From the NCBI GenBank assembly GCA_030603495.1, contig JAUVXR010000004.1:1-64000 (forward strand): DNA of 64,000 nucleotides, read 5' to 3'. A model generated the notes under the pieces. That model searched no databases and had not been told where the DNA came from. It saw nothing but the letters and a program-made list of their open reading frames with translations. Source of the DNA: a bacterium (GTDB lineage Bacteria; Armatimonadota; Zipacnadia; Zipacnadales; Zipacnadaceae). Shown in pieces: positions 20,066 through 30,625 of the stretch. The number at the start of each line of letters is the position of its first letter. Position 1 is the first letter of the stretch. The position numbers and the translations under genes were made by a program.

Positions 20066-21889
20066 CTATTGCCCAGGGGTCAATGTGCGATTGATTGCGT
20101 CAACGCTGTATTGTTCCAGTCGTGCAGCTTTCTCCGGCTCCCCCGCGCTGCGGTAAGCTGTAGACACACGCGCCTGAAGGGCCAATTCACCTTCGAGTAA
20201 GGCAGCACGGTCCACATTGTCTAAGCTGGTCACGGCCCTAGTCTTGAGTTCAAAGCAACTTTGTACCAGTTCGGCTGCGCGCTCGGTCTGACCGTGGCCC
20301 AGCCGAGCTTCGGCCTCGGCCAGCATTGCTCCACACTCACCCCAGAAGTAACCCGCGGATCGCGCCATCTCTATGGCTGTTACAGCAAGCTTACCGGCTC
20401 GTTCCGGGGTCTCTAGACGCGCTAACTCGATAATGACATCTACGTGCAAGTCGTCATAACCATGCTGAGAAATGGCATCGGAGACATCTGCAAGTGATTC
20501 TCCCGCATTGAGAGCTTGTTCGTTCGCAGCGATACGACTCAGGGCAAGCTGTGCTGCAAGCTCGGGCCGTCGGAGCTTCAGCTTCTCGGATCGTGAGGCG
20601 CACCTGGCCAGGTGGTACTTGGCGTCATCCAGTTGGCCTTCTTGCCAGTATGCTTCACCCAAAACCAGCTCGGCCTCAGCCAATATCTGCCCGCGCCGTG
20701 CCTCGGTGGCCTCCTCTATCGCTGCGTGTGCCAGTTTCTTTGCTTCGGGCAGATCTCCACAACGCCGCGACAGTTCAGACTGGAAAATCTTTGTTAGTGC
20801 GGATAATCGCTTATCCGGCGACATAGCCGCCCATTCCGCCAACATCCGAAGTTGCTCCGATGCTCGCTCCAGTTTACCCAGACGCAATTGCACTACTGCA
20901 AGGTTGAGGGCTGCCTCCCGGAGTTGGTCGGGCAGACTTGCTTGGCCAGCCAGTGTCCCGAGAGTCTCGCCAAGGTGGAGGGCCTCCCGGTAACGCCCAT
21001 GGGCCAGGGCAACGTTGGCCTGGTTAGAGACAATGTAGGCACGTGCCACCGCCTTTCTCTCTGCGGGCTCATCCGCTTCCTCAACCACAGAAGATGCTGC
21101 ATCCAGATGAACTTGTGCAGTGTCCAGTTCACCAGTTTGTTCAGCAAGCGCTGCCAGGGACACAAGCCCCGACCAGCGCGGCCACCAAAGCTCGGATTCT
21201 GCGAGGGCCAGTGCCTGCCGACGCGCCTCCTCGTTGTGTCCAGAAGCCTGCAGTACACGTACCATTTCTTGGCGCACGGACTGTTCGGCCCGGGCATCAC
21301 CGAGGGCCGTGGCGACTGTCAGAGCGGCGCCCAGAGCCCGCTCGGCTCGCGCAACCTCTCCCGTCAGAAACCAGGCGTGCCCTATTTGCAGATTCGCTTC
21401 CATGACCGCCCGGTCGTCGCCACTTTGGCTTGCCAGTTCCATCCAGCGTGCTGCGATCTCGAGCATGCTGGCGGCGTCGCCCGAGCGCCGATGGGCAAGG
21501 CAGGTCTCACGTAACGCGTGCATGAGTGTGGTGCGGTGGTCTGACACCTCGTTGAGACGCACTTCTCGTTCATCACCCAACTTGCGCTCCAGTTCTGCTG
21601 TCCGGGCTGCGCATCTATCCCGCTCGTCCTCCAGAACAGCTACTTGCGCTGATGCCGCCCGCGGATCGGCGACTAGGAACCAGTCAAGATTCTTCCCGGT
21701 GTGTTCTGCTACTTGCTGCAACCGATCGAGCTGGACCAGCACTTTGCCGTTGACGTACTGATAGATGAGTGCGCGCGACCAGCCCAGCTTCTGGGCAAAC
21801 TCCGGCAGCGACGCGAAGCCTGCGCCCATTATGGCAGATTGGATGCGTCTGCCCAACTCTTGTCTTCCTTCTAATGTTCTCAGATCCAT
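20066..21889 (-). CDS. XRE-type HTH plus tetratricopeptide-repeat regulator
   Basis: LPEFAQKLGWSRALIYQYVNGK HTH followed by TPR-like helices; start set to 21889 because a promoter occupies the ORF-track 5' extension. Confidence 0.8.
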   Translation of the reverse strand: MDLRTLEGRQELGRRIQSAIMGAGFASLPEFAQKLGWSRALIYQYVNGKVLVQLDRLQQVAEHTGKNLDWFLVADPRAASAQVAVLEDERDRCAARTAELERKLGDEREVRLNEVSDHRTTLMHALRETCLAHRRSGDAASMLEIAARWMELASQSGDDRAVMEANLQIGHAWFLTGEVARAERALGAALTVATALGDARAEQSVRQEMVRVLQASGHNEEARRQALALAESELWWPRWSGLVSLAALAEQTGELDTAQVHLDAASSVVEEADEPAERKAVARAYIVSNQANVALAHGRYREALHLGETLGTLAGQASLPDQLREAALNLAVVQLRLGKLERASEQLRMLAEWAAMSPDKRLSALTKIFQSELSRRCGDLPEAKKLAHAAIEEATEARRGQILAEAELVLGEAYWQEGQLDDAKYHLARCASRSEKLKLRRPELAAQLALSRIAANEQALNAGESLADVSDAISQHGYDDLHVDVIIELARLETPERAGKLAVTAIEMARSAGYFWGECGAMLAEAEARLGHGQTERAAELVQSCFELKTRAVTSLDNVDRAALLEGELALQARVSTAYRSAGEPEKAARLEQYSVDAINRTLTPGQ

Positions 21890-21901
21890 AGATGCACATA
21901 C

Positions 21902-21931
21902 ATTATACAATAGCCATACCCCAGATGTCAA
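21902..21931 (-). promoter_or_regulatory. Consensus sigma70-type promoter, -35 TTGACA / 18 bp / -10 TATAAT
   Basis: Reverse complement of 21902-21931 reads TTGACA-N18-TATAAT, ending 12 nt before ATG 21889. Confidence 0.8.
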
Positions 21932-22064
21932 TGATTATCGTCAAAACACGCGATAGTCTGGTGGCAATAGACTAATATCTCTCTCCGATAGACTCTCCCC
22001 TTGAATTATGGTATAATGGATACAGTGCAGGCGAAATGACAAAGATCAGAAAGGAGGGATAGAC

Positions 22065-22421
22065 ATGCTCAGACGAATCATCACTGCGCCTCATTTGCTC
22101 GTCATGTTGTGCTTGCTTCTGTTGACCACCGCTTTGGCAGTATCGGCAGAGCCGGATCGCATTCGCAAGCCCGACCGGGATCGCACGCAGTTGCGGGAAT
22201 GTGGCGACATGGATCGTGACCGCATCCGCGACCGAGACGGGGACCCTGACCCAGACCGCAGTCGCATCCGCGATAGAGAACGGAACCCTGACCCAGACCG
22301 CAATCGTATCCGCGAGCGAGAGCACACACACAGCCACGGATCCGTGAGCGAGTACGTCAATCTGTATCAGAAGAACCGGTATCGCGAGCAGCAGCGTTAC
22401 CGCAGTCGCTACGGTCAATGA
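22065..22421 (+). CDS. Secreted Arg/Asp-rich tandem-repeat protein
   Basis: AAGGAGGG RBS and ATG; signal peptide then DPDPDRSRIRDRER/NPDPDRNRIREREH repeats. Confidence 0.65.
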   Translation: MLRRIITAPHLLVMLCLLLLTTALAVSAEPDRIRKPDRDRTQLRECGDMDRDRIRDRDGDPDPDRSRIRDRERNPDPDRNRIREREHTHSHGSVSEYVNLYQKNRYREQQRYRSRYGQ

Positions 22422-22460
22422 CGAAGCGATGCAAAACGATTACTGTGGGCTCACATACAT

Positions 22461-22491
22461 GGGAGGGACAGGCACTTACCCTGTCCCTCCC
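22461..22491. terminator. Perfect 12-bp stem hairpin GGGAGGGACAGG/CCTGTCCCTCCC (terminator-like or mobile-element stem)
   Basis: Perfect inverted repeat with 7-nt loop just downstream of the 22065 gene; no clear T-tract. Confidence 0.5.
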
Positions 22492-22843
22492 GTGTCCGTT
22501 CTAGTGAGAACAAGGAAATATGGTCCAGAAGGACTGACTTGCCCCCACCAACAGTACCACTGATGGGGGCAGGTCACTCTTCGGTGCTAAGCCACCCCTG
22601 GGTCACCTTCCTATCCTGGTGCATCTGCTGCCGCAGCGTCTCACCACGCTTCTTCCCCGGCGCCTGCCCGGCCTCACTGCTACTGGCCGTTTCCTCAATC
22701 TGCTCACTCTGGGCTTTCATGCCCTGCTCCTTTTTCAATCCTGCACTTCTCCCAGGCAGCAGCTAGCCCCTCTTTCACCCACCCAAATCGCAACATCCCT
22801 TCTGTCTCATTGTCTCTGAGGCCGTACATGATGGCGACTGTGG

Positions 22844-25765
22844 TCAGGGCTCCAAAGTTACACCGTGCCGGGCGCACCACGCCCGGGCGTCGCGCAGAAT
22901 GGTGATGGTCTCATCATGGCAAGCCGGCTCCCCTGATCCGGTCCTGGCCCGTTCCCCGTAGAGATCGAACTCAAACGCGTTCCGTTGCGGGTGCGGGTAC
23001 ACGCGGAACCAGCCGCCGTTTTGGTATTGGTCGAGCTCCCAGACTAGGCCCCTGTTCGTCTGCGGATCGATGACGGCCACCAGGCCGGTGGGACCCCAGC
23101 CGCCGCTCATGCATTCCCAGGAGTTGCGCAGCAGCTTGCTGTGCATCTTTCCCTGGCCGTCGCGATACACCAGGTAGCCGTCGGCGACGTTTCCGCCCAC
23201 CTGGAACACCAGCCGCGTCATGAAGGCATCGGAAGCCGGCTCCGGGCTATCCTGGGTCATACGCGATGACACCTGGAATGACGGGCCGGTGGCAGAGAGC
23301 GTTATCTTCTTAGTGATACTGCGGCCCTTCCAGGTTCCCGTGAGCTTGACCTCGTGGCTGTCCGCCACCTGCACCTCCAGCGGCGCATTGAGAAGCGGGT
23401 ACGTTACATGAGCGGGCTTGTAGCCCGGCCCCTTCCTCATAACCAAGCGGGCGACCTCCAGCCCCGTCTTCAGGTCACGGATGCGCGCCAGTGAACCGGC
23501 CATCTCTGGTAGTACCAGCACTTCAAGCTCGCCGTTGTCGAGGACGAGCACCCTCTGATCGAGCGTGAACTGCTCGCGCGTGAAGGATTTCTCATCCCCG
23601 ATGCTCTGTGCCAAACCCTCAATCCGCGCCAGGAGGGTCTGCGCCTCAGGCGTATTTGCCTGTCTCCGGACATGGCCGTCGCTGATTTCCCACTGGGTGG
23701 TAAGCAGGAACAGCTTCTGTGCCACTACTGCTCGCATGGTCTCGTCAATCTTGCGACGAGCGAACTCGCCGCGGGCCAGTCCCCGCGCCTCGCTTACCAG
23801 CCCCTCCAGCTGCTCAAGCCACTCGCGTTGGCTGCCGGGGTCTTTGGGCGGTGCAGTGACTGCATAGTAATACTCCAGCATCTTGCGACCCGCGGGCCGC
23901 CCGTAGTAGCCCTCGTGGAAGTCGCGCACGACCGCCTCCGCGTCCGCGTCGGGGTTCCACCACAACTTGCTCACCAGGTACATACGCAGATCGTGATACG
24001 GTGCGTCCCGCTTGCCAAATTCAGCAAATACTCCCTTCACTCCGGCTGCCCGCAGCGCCCGGTAGTCCGGCGCAAATATCTTCGTGTCCGTGGACAGACT
24101 GTTCCAGCCCTGCATGTGGTACATCCACGCGTACGGATGCTCGCATTTTTTTGCCCAGTCCTTGAGCATCTCCAGGTAGTATTGCCCAAACGGGCCGGCA
24201 TCAGTAATGCCCGTGCCCCCCATGAAAGTCCACGGCGTGCAGATGAACAGGACGACATTCGGCGCGTAGCTGAGCGTGCGCGGCGGGGTCAGGGTGTAGT
24301 GATAGGCGAGGGTCATGACTTGCCGGTCGGGGTGGGCCTGCGCCACGGCAGCCGCCACTTGATTCACGAAATACACCATGCTGGCCGTGGTGGACCCTTC
24401 TTGAGCGTCGAAGGCGTTGGTGACCGGGTCCTGCGACCAGCCCAGCCCATCCCTCTGGCTGACGTAGACCTTGGGCCAGTCCGGGTTGAGCGTGAGCGCC
24501 TCCACGGTCCCGTCAGCAACAACCTTTATCAGGTCCTGATTGTGGCAGTTGACCTGCCCGGTAAACCAGATGCCATTCTGGTAGGAATACCACTCCGGAT
24601 GCTCGTCAAAGTAGGTCTTGGGTGGAGCGAGCGTGTAGAGGGAATGTGGGCTCAGGTTGAAGTTTGAAGGGTTCTGCCCCCACACCCCGCTTGTGTGCGT
24701 GAACCGCCGGGCCGCGTGGTAGATGTCCCCGCGCGAGACATACGGCCAGCGCACCTCGAAGGCCGGCTCCTCCCGGCGGCTAGGCACGTTGAGTGCCAGC
24801 GTCTTCCCTCTGGGGATAACGATGCGCTCGGCCGAGTACCAACGGTAGCCCAGGTCGCGTTCCAGGTAGTCCATGACGGCGTACAGCACTCCGCGCTCAG
24901 GTGCGCCGGTCAGGACGAGTCGCCCGCCCCGGTTGGCCACAATGAAACCGTCATAGGCCAGACCCTTGGGGTCGGCACCTGCCCTTGCCGCCAACCAGTC
25001 GCCATCAACCACTAGGCAACCCTGGGGCAACGGATCGGTCCTGCCCACCGGCACGATCGGCAACGTCTGGCCAGTGGCCTGTTCGACGTACTGCTTCAGT
25101 ACGCGAGCGGCATTCCACACCAGCGCGCCACAGGTTTCCTCGGCGATCAGGATCCGCGGGCCGCTGGGCGGAATGTCCGCGTACACGATCTCCAGGTAGG
25201 GGGCCTTAGCCGGGTCCGCCGCGCTGGGCCCGGCCAGGCGCATACCCCGACGACCGGGGCCGCCTTGCTCGAGTTGAATAGTAAGCGACTGCCCAGGCCC
25301 CTCGCCGGGCATGAACAGGTAGCCGCCCACCTCTACATCATACCATTCATCCTGGTCGCCCAGGGGTCTTTGAAGCAGCACACGCCGCTCGCGGTACATG
25401 GGGAACGGAGCCGGGCTACGGGCGGACCACTCATCGTTCGGGATGTAGCTCAGGAGCATCCGACACTTGTACTCTGACACAAAGCCCAGATTGTAGGCGT
25501 GGAAGGTAGCGCCGAGGATCGAGGTGCCTGCCAGTTGCTCCGGAATGTCGAACTTGACGTACGCGTAGTGGTCGCCCACGCCAGTGGGGCCCCAGTATCC
25601 GACATAGGCAACACTGCCCGCGACCGTCGCGCTCGGCTCGCCACCGCTCGCCGGGCGCACTACGTCTGCCCAGTCCGACACCGGCAACTTGATTGTCTCG
25701 GCATAGGCTGTCCCAGCCAGTACAGTGCTAATGACCAGTGCCACCAGTATCAGCTTCTTGCTCAT
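22844..25765 (-). CDS. Secreted DUF4838-like/alpha-glucuronidase-like protein with N-terminal CBM-like domain
   Basis: ILIAEETCGALVWNAARVLKQYVEQATGQTLPIV...GRLVLTGAPERGVLYAVMDYLERDLGYRWYSAE; N-terminal signal peptide. Confidence 0.85.
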   Translation of the reverse strand: MSKKLILVALVISTVLAGTAYAETIKLPVSDWADVVRPASGGEPSATVAGSVAYVGYWGPTGVGDHYAYVKFDIPEQLAGTSILGATFHAYNLGFVSEYKCRMLLSYIPNDEWSARSPAPFPMYRERRVLLQRPLGDQDEWYDVEVGGYLFMPGEGPGQSLTIQLEQGGPGRRGMRLAGPSAADPAKAPYLEIVYADIPPSGPRILIAEETCGALVWNAARVLKQYVEQATGQTLPIVPVGRTDPLPQGCLVVDGDWLAARAGADPKGLAYDGFIVANRGGRLVLTGAPERGVLYAVMDYLERDLGYRWYSAERIVIPRGKTLALNVPSRREEPAFEVRWPYVSRGDIYHAARRFTHTSGVWGQNPSNFNLSPHSLYTLAPPKTYFDEHPEWYSYQNGIWFTGQVNCHNQDLIKVVADGTVEALTLNPDWPKVYVSQRDGLGWSQDPVTNAFDAQEGSTTASMVYFVNQVAAAVAQAHPDRQVMTLAYHYTLTPPRTLSYAPNVVLFICTPWTFMGGTGITDAGPFGQYYLEMLKDWAKKCEHPYAWMYHMQGWNSLSTDTKIFAPDYRALRAAGVKGVFAEFGKRDAPYHDLRMYLVSKLWWNPDADAEAVVRDFHEGYYGRPAGRKMLEYYYAVTAPPKDPGSQREWLEQLEGLVSEARGLARGEFARRKIDETMRAVVAQKLFLLTTQWEISDGHVRRQANTPEAQTLLARIEGLAQSIGDEKSFTREQFTLDQRVLVLDNGELEVLVLPEMAGSLARIRDLKTGLEVARLVMRKGPGYKPAHVTYPLLNAPLEVQVADSHEVKLTGTWKGRSITKKITLSATGPSFQVSSRMTQDSPEPASDAFMTRLVFQVGGNVADGYLVYRDGQGKMHSKLLRNSWECMSGGWGPTGLVAVIDPQTNRGLVWELDQYQNGGWFRVYPHPQRNAFEFDLYGERARTGSGEPACHDETITILRDARAWCARHGVTLEP

Positions 25766-25987
25766 TGTGCCACTGCCTCCTGGACGTCATATTTTGTGTC
25801 TCCGTGGTGTGCCTCTGGGAGACTGTTGCAAAAGATACCTTTTTATTATAGAGGTGGGGGGCTTGCTGTCAAGGAGCGGTTGTGCTGGAATCATCACGAG
25901 TTCTGGAAACTTCATCGGTTGGCGATTTGAGCAATCCAAGTGGTCGGCGATCTGCCGCCGCAGTGCGCGGCCCTTGACATCACCAAT

Positions 25988-26360
25988 GTTGCGGACTTAC
26001 GCCATCCGGGCAGCAAGCTCTGCCGATGATCGCGGTACCGCATGGAAGATGTTTGTGCAGCTCCAGAAGGACTATCCCTATGAACCGAGGACATATGGGG
26101 CCAAGACGTCATTGTTGCTGGTGGATGGGAAGTACCAGGAAGCCCTGGCAGCAAGCGAGATAGGAGATAGCCTCAGCTCCAGAAAGGAAGCTGCAAGAGC
26201 ATTTACGCGGGCACTTTGCTACTACGGCATGGGGGAGGTAGCCAAGGCACGGCAGGTGGCTGGTCCCCAGCTGTGGCCGACAGTGCTAATGTGGTTTTCG
26301 TCAAGACAGGAGCAAGCTAATCAACTACAGAGTGACCCGGACTCCCCCCGAGAACACTAA
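25988..26360 (+). CDS. Small TPR-like hypothetical protein (start uncertain)
   Basis: AWKMFVQLQKDYPYEPRTYGAKTSLLLVDGKYQEALAASEIGDSL resembles TPR helices; no clear RBS. Confidence 0.35.
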
Positions 26361-26422
26361 ACTATCGTCCAGGTATTGCACCGCCTCGGAGCCTTGTTGG
26401 GTGGCGCAGGCCGGCAGCTACT

Positions 26423-27211
26423 CTAGCCAGTGGCAGGCGGCGTTTCGGCGGATTTGAGCCCCTCGGTGAGCGACAGCAAAGCGTTGATGACGAGCACGCC
26501 GATGACGACCGCGCTGATTATTATCATAGTGCCGCCTGCGCTCTTGATGTCTTCGTCCGCACTGAATCTCAGCGCTATGCCGACTATTAGCCCCAAAGGC
26601 GGGCAGAAGAACGCCGTGAGCAATAACCCCCAGTAGGTACACACAGCCAGCGAGAGGATTGTTGGCCTTGCGCCCTCGCTGACCTCGCGTATCGCTCGCC
26701 CAGCACCGATAGCCCGCTGGATAAGTCCGACGAAGGCCAGACAGCCAGCCAGGCCCACACCGGTGGCCACCAGAGCAATGACGCGCTGGTCTCCGAATGC
26801 CGTGGCCGTACGCAGGTCAGCCAGGCTGAGCGTCTGAATCTCAGCCAGACCTACGGCGTGTAGCCGAAGTATGCCCAGGATCAGGGAAGCCAACGCGGGA
26901 AGCGCCACTATCCCGGCGGTGACGTAACAGCTCAGGCGCTCGTGGGTCAGTCGTTCGGCCTCCTGCTGGTCGAAGACCCGCAGCCGAGTCTCATCAGCAC
27001 TTTCGTTGGCATTAGCAACTCCAGCCCGAGCTCCGCCCGCCCGACCGCCACCAGCCACCTCGGCCGCGCGGCGCGCTGCTACCGAATCCTCCTGCAGGTC
27101 TTTCTTCTTCTCCAGTTCGGCCTGAATGAGGTCAGCGCCACAACTCATACAGACCGTGTCGCGGAGCTGTATCGGCTCATTACACTTCGGACACCTGGTG
27201 ACTATCTTCAT
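26423..27211 (-). CDS. Zinc-ribbon membrane protein
   Basis: MKIVTRCPKCNEPIQLRDTVCMSCGADL plus four hydrophobic segments. Confidence 0.75.
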   Translation of the reverse strand: MKIVTRCPKCNEPIQLRDTVCMSCGADLIQAELEKKKDLQEDSVAARRAAEVAGGGRAGGARAGVANANESADETRLRVFDQQEAERLTHERLSCYVTAGIVALPALASLILGILRLHAVGLAEIQTLSLADLRTATAFGDQRVIALVATGVGLAGCLAFVGLIQRAIGAGRAIREVSEGARPTILSLAVCTYWGLLLTAFFCPPLGLIVGIALRFSADEDIKSAGGTMIIISAVVIGVLVINALLSLTEGLKSAETPPATG

Positions 27212-27330
27212 AGTAATGACTCCTTGGCCACACTGGCAGCCCGCAACTCAGCCGCCGCAACACCAAGGGGCAAATAGCACCGCCCAGAAGAGGGACAATC
27301 CCTGCGCTGCCCGGCGGCTGGGCTATCCAT

Positions 27331-28410
27331 CTACGGATAACCCGCCTTGTACAAATCGTAGAACTGCTGGGTGACTTTGACGATGTAGCGACGCGTCTCA
27401 GAGAATGGCGGCACGCCACCGTACTTTTTTACCGCATTCGGACCAGCGTTGTAACAAGCCAGCGCCAGCGCACATTGCTCGTAGTTGGATTTGTCCTGAT
27501 ACTCTCTCAGGTACTTGGACAGGTACTGAACGCCGCCACGGATATTCTCCGGGAAGTAAAAGGAATCCTCAACGCCCAGGCCTCGCGCTGTGCCCGGCAT
27601 GAGCTGCATCAGGCCCTGCGCGCCGGCATGGGATACGCAGTACGGGTCGAAACTCGACTCAGCCAGAATAACACTGAAAATCAGGCGGTGATCCACACCG
27701 AAGTCTCGCGAATGATACAGCACCCAGCGGACGATCAGCTCCCGGTCGCTCTCCGATAGCCTGGGGTTGTGCCGGCCAATCCATTCCTGCCAGACTGCTA
27801 TCTTCTCCGGATTGTATAAGTCAGTCGCCGCCGCAGGCAGGGGCGGGTGGCCCCGATCGGCAGGCGGTCCCGGCGCGGCCGGCTCTCCGGAGTTGCTTTC
27901 TGCCAGGCCGGAGTCCTCCCGGGGCTGTGCCTCGTCCTCAGAGATGGCGGCAAGCAGGTCCTGTTCCGGAATAATGTGCTCGACCACGAAGTGCCCCGAC
28001 CTTTGGGGGTCGTCACAAAGCCGCGCCAGCGCGGCTACCCTTTGCCCTACCCTGAACATCTCGGGGGCCTGGGCGTAGTCCAGCGGTATGGTCACGCCAA
28101 GCTCGGTCTGCAGCAGCAGGCAAGTAGGCGAGGAATCTGCGGCGCTGGGCTCGGGGGTAATGATGGCGACTATTTCGCCGCGCAGTTCCAGCACTATCCC
28201 GCGGAAGGTAGGGTCGGGGCTGGCCAAAGCATGGGGCGGAACATCAGTGGCGGCGTCGAGTTCCTGCCGGGCCGCCAGGTAACGAGCCACTGGTGAGTCT
28301 GGTTCGGGGCTGGCAGCAAACGCCCCACCAGGCGCAAACGCGGCCAGAGCTACCAGTAGCAACGGCAGCCACCGGACAGCTAGGTTGTCGGGCCAGCCCG
28401 CCATCCTCAT
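27331..28410 (-). CDS. Lytic transglycosylase, SLT domain
   Basis: VDHRLIFSVILAESSFDPYCVSHAGAQGLMQLMPGTARGLGV...ALACYNAGPNAVKKYGGVPPFSETRRYIVKV. Confidence 0.93.
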   Translation of the reverse strand: MRMAGWPDNLAVRWLPLLLVALAAFAPGGAFAASPEPDSPVARYLAARQELDAATDVPPHALASPDPTFRGIVLELRGEIVAIITPEPSAADSSPTCLLLQTELGVTIPLDYAQAPEMFRVGQRVAALARLCDDPQRSGHFVVEHIIPEQDLLAAISEDEAQPREDSGLAESNSGEPAAPGPPADRGHPPLPAAATDLYNPEKIAVWQEWIGRHNPRLSESDRELIVRWVLYHSRDFGVDHRLIFSVILAESSFDPYCVSHAGAQGLMQLMPGTARGLGVEDSFYFPENIRGGVQYLSKYLREYQDKSNYEQCALALACYNAGPNAVKKYGGVPPFSETRRYIVKVTQQFYDLYKAGYP

Positions 28411-28918
28411 AGCTTAACCTATTATACCCCCTGCACCGGGGCCTATACAACACATCCCATAGCCGCTCGCACAAAAAAATGGTACCCCTTAGTGGACTCA
28501 TTTCGAACTCAGGCGGTGTCACCGTCTAGCGATGTGCGGACTTCATGCACACTTGCCAGTCAGATATTGCTATGAGGCCGAAGCACGACCTGCCTGGCCG
28601 GGGCTGTTCGCCTGACCTCGTCTCCCTCTATCCGTCCAGATGTTACAGATACCAACATTATTCCTGGACTCGTTCTTGGGTACAAGGTCCGGGCATGAGT
28701 CGGGCGTCCGACTGTATAGTACCAGAGATAGGAGAATAACTAGGAAGGGATAAGCATGGACGCCGACGCGTACAATCTAATGGAAATATTCGCCTATCAT
28801 CGGCAACTGAGGACTGCGTTATCTCGACAGCCTCGTGTGGGGGGGGAAGAGCCAGGGGGCCGCCTTCTCTCAAAGGAAGAACAGGCCCCCCGGTTAAGGT
28901 GTTGATCAGCGATCCGTA

Positions 28919-30625
28919 CTACTTGGGCGCCAGCGCGAAGGCGCGCACATGGTGAGCATCCAGTCCATTGAGCCGGTGGTGCCAGCCATTGGTCGCTTTG
29001 GCGTAGACGTGCAAATTGGCCGAGAACGCCGCCTTCTCAGGACACTTTGACCCCAACAGTTGGGTCCGCAGGAATTTGTGTTGGAAGTGCCCGTGTCCGT
29101 CTCCGGTGTAAACTCCGGCCGTCCCAGCGGCGACTTCCCCGTTGGCAGTGGAAGCGGTCTGGATGCCGCGCACTATGCGGAACCTGAACACTGCGCGGTT
29201 GTCCGGGTGCGTTGCGAAGAATGAAATCCGCACCTTTGCTGCATTGTCCGATGCCGCTATGGCTGGATCATACAGCAGGAATCCGCATTCGTCGGTCACG
29301 GTTGTCGTGCCGATCGCTGGCGGATCGACGAACGCCCCACACGCGCGGTTGTCCACGTGCACGGGGAAGGCAAAGCCACCGTCAGGGGTAGGAGAACCCA
29401 CCGCGGTGGTGATCGTGCCATCGCCCAAGGTCCCTGTGGGAACCAGGAAGCGGAAGCTCGCGGCTGACGGCATCACCTTGTTGCCATAGGGGTTGAAGAC
29501 CTCTAGTTTCATCTCATGCTTGCCATTCACCAGAGCTCGTGAATCCAAGAAGCCGCTGTAGATGTCGCCAAACCAGTCGCTGGTCGGCCACGATGTGATT
29601 GCACCCGGGATGGTCGGCGCATTGTGCGGCTTGAACTCGTACAGGCTCATACCGTTGATGCTGTGCGGGCCAAGGGTGTACACGGGGAAACTAACCACGG
29701 CTCCTACCTTCTTGCTGTAGTGCACGCCCACTGGCGCGGTGAATTCCTCCCAGACCGGCGTTCCGACGCGCCTATGTGTCCACCGATAGTAGGCGATGGC
29801 AGCGTTGGGAAGCCGACTGTCATATCCATGCCGCAGCCCCAGACGCGAGCCGAAGGGCGCATTGACCATGTTCCGCCCGCTTAGGGTGTCTACGTAGTCG
29901 GTCAATCCGGTGTTCTTGATATTGTTGATGGTTGTGTTACCTACCGCATAGGGCATCACCCACATATCAACACCCTGCGGAACTCGTGTGCCTGGGCCCT
30001 CCGGCACCCCGATGCGAATCCTGTAGTACGCGACGTTGTTGTTCTCTTTGGATTCCGCCACGTTCTCGCCTGCGTCCACGACAGCGGCGAGATAGTATAT
30101 GCCCGGCGGGGTTCGCGCCGGTATGTGCGTACTGAGGGTGTAGGTGGTTTGCTTGCCGGCCGCAATTGTCCAGGTGTTGCTTATCCTGGCGCCAAGCATC
30201 AACATATCTTCGACGAAGTCATCTTCAGTCAGCCCGGCATAGACAGGCTGCGTGGCCCACTCCACAGGTATGACAGTATCCTCTGACAGCACGATGTCCA
30301 CCATATACGCCTTGTCTGCACTTGTGTCCTTGGTTCCTGGGGCCTTGGCATTGCCCTTGTTGTAGGCGGTTATCTTCAGGTTTATGTCTTCTCCCTGGAT
30401 TGCCCGGGACGGGCCACTGACTGCGACCTGCAGGTCAGGAGCGAGCCGCAGCATGAACCCGGGTAGTCTGAGAAGAACCGGGGTCGGCTTTACCATCACG
30501 GGCACCCGGGGCAACCGCACTTGGGCCACTGCTACGGCCAGCATGCAGCAACAGAGGCCTACGGCGACTATGAAAATCCCTCCACCAGGTACTCTCTTGC
30601 GTAGTCTTCGCAGCATTTGCATCAC
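28919..30625 (-). CDS. Secreted protein with CARDB-like domain
   Basis: LQVAVSGPSRAIQGEDINLKITAYNKGNAKAPGT...PPGIYYLAAVVDAGENVAESKENNNVAYYRI. Confidence 0.8.
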   Translation of the reverse strand: MMQMLRRLRKRVPGGGIFIVAVGLCCCMLAVAVAQVRLPRVPVMVKPTPVLLRLPGFMLRLAPDLQVAVSGPSRAIQGEDINLKITAYNKGNAKAPGTKDTSADKAYMVDIVLSEDTVIPVEWATQPVYAGLTEDDFVEDMLMLGARISNTWTIAAGKQTTYTLSTHIPARTPPGIYYLAAVVDAGENVAESKENNNVAYYRIRIGVPEGPGTRVPQGVDMWVMPYAVGNTTINNIKNTGLTDYVDTLSGRNMVNAPFGSRLGLRHGYDSRLPNAAIAYYRWTHRRVGTPVWEEFTAPVGVHYSKKVGAVVSFPVYTLGPHSINGMSLYEFKPHNAPTIPGAITSWPTSDWFGDIYSGFLDSRALVNGKHEMKLEVFNPYGNKVMPSAASFRFLVPTGTLGDGTITTAVGSPTPDGGFAFPVHVDNRACGAFVDPPAIGTTTVTDECGFLLYDPAIAASDNAAKVRISFFATHPDNRAVFRFRIVRGIQTASTANGEVAAGTAGVYTGDGHGHFQHKFLRTQLLGSKCPEKAAFSANLHVYAKATNGWHHRLNGLDAHHVRAFALAPK

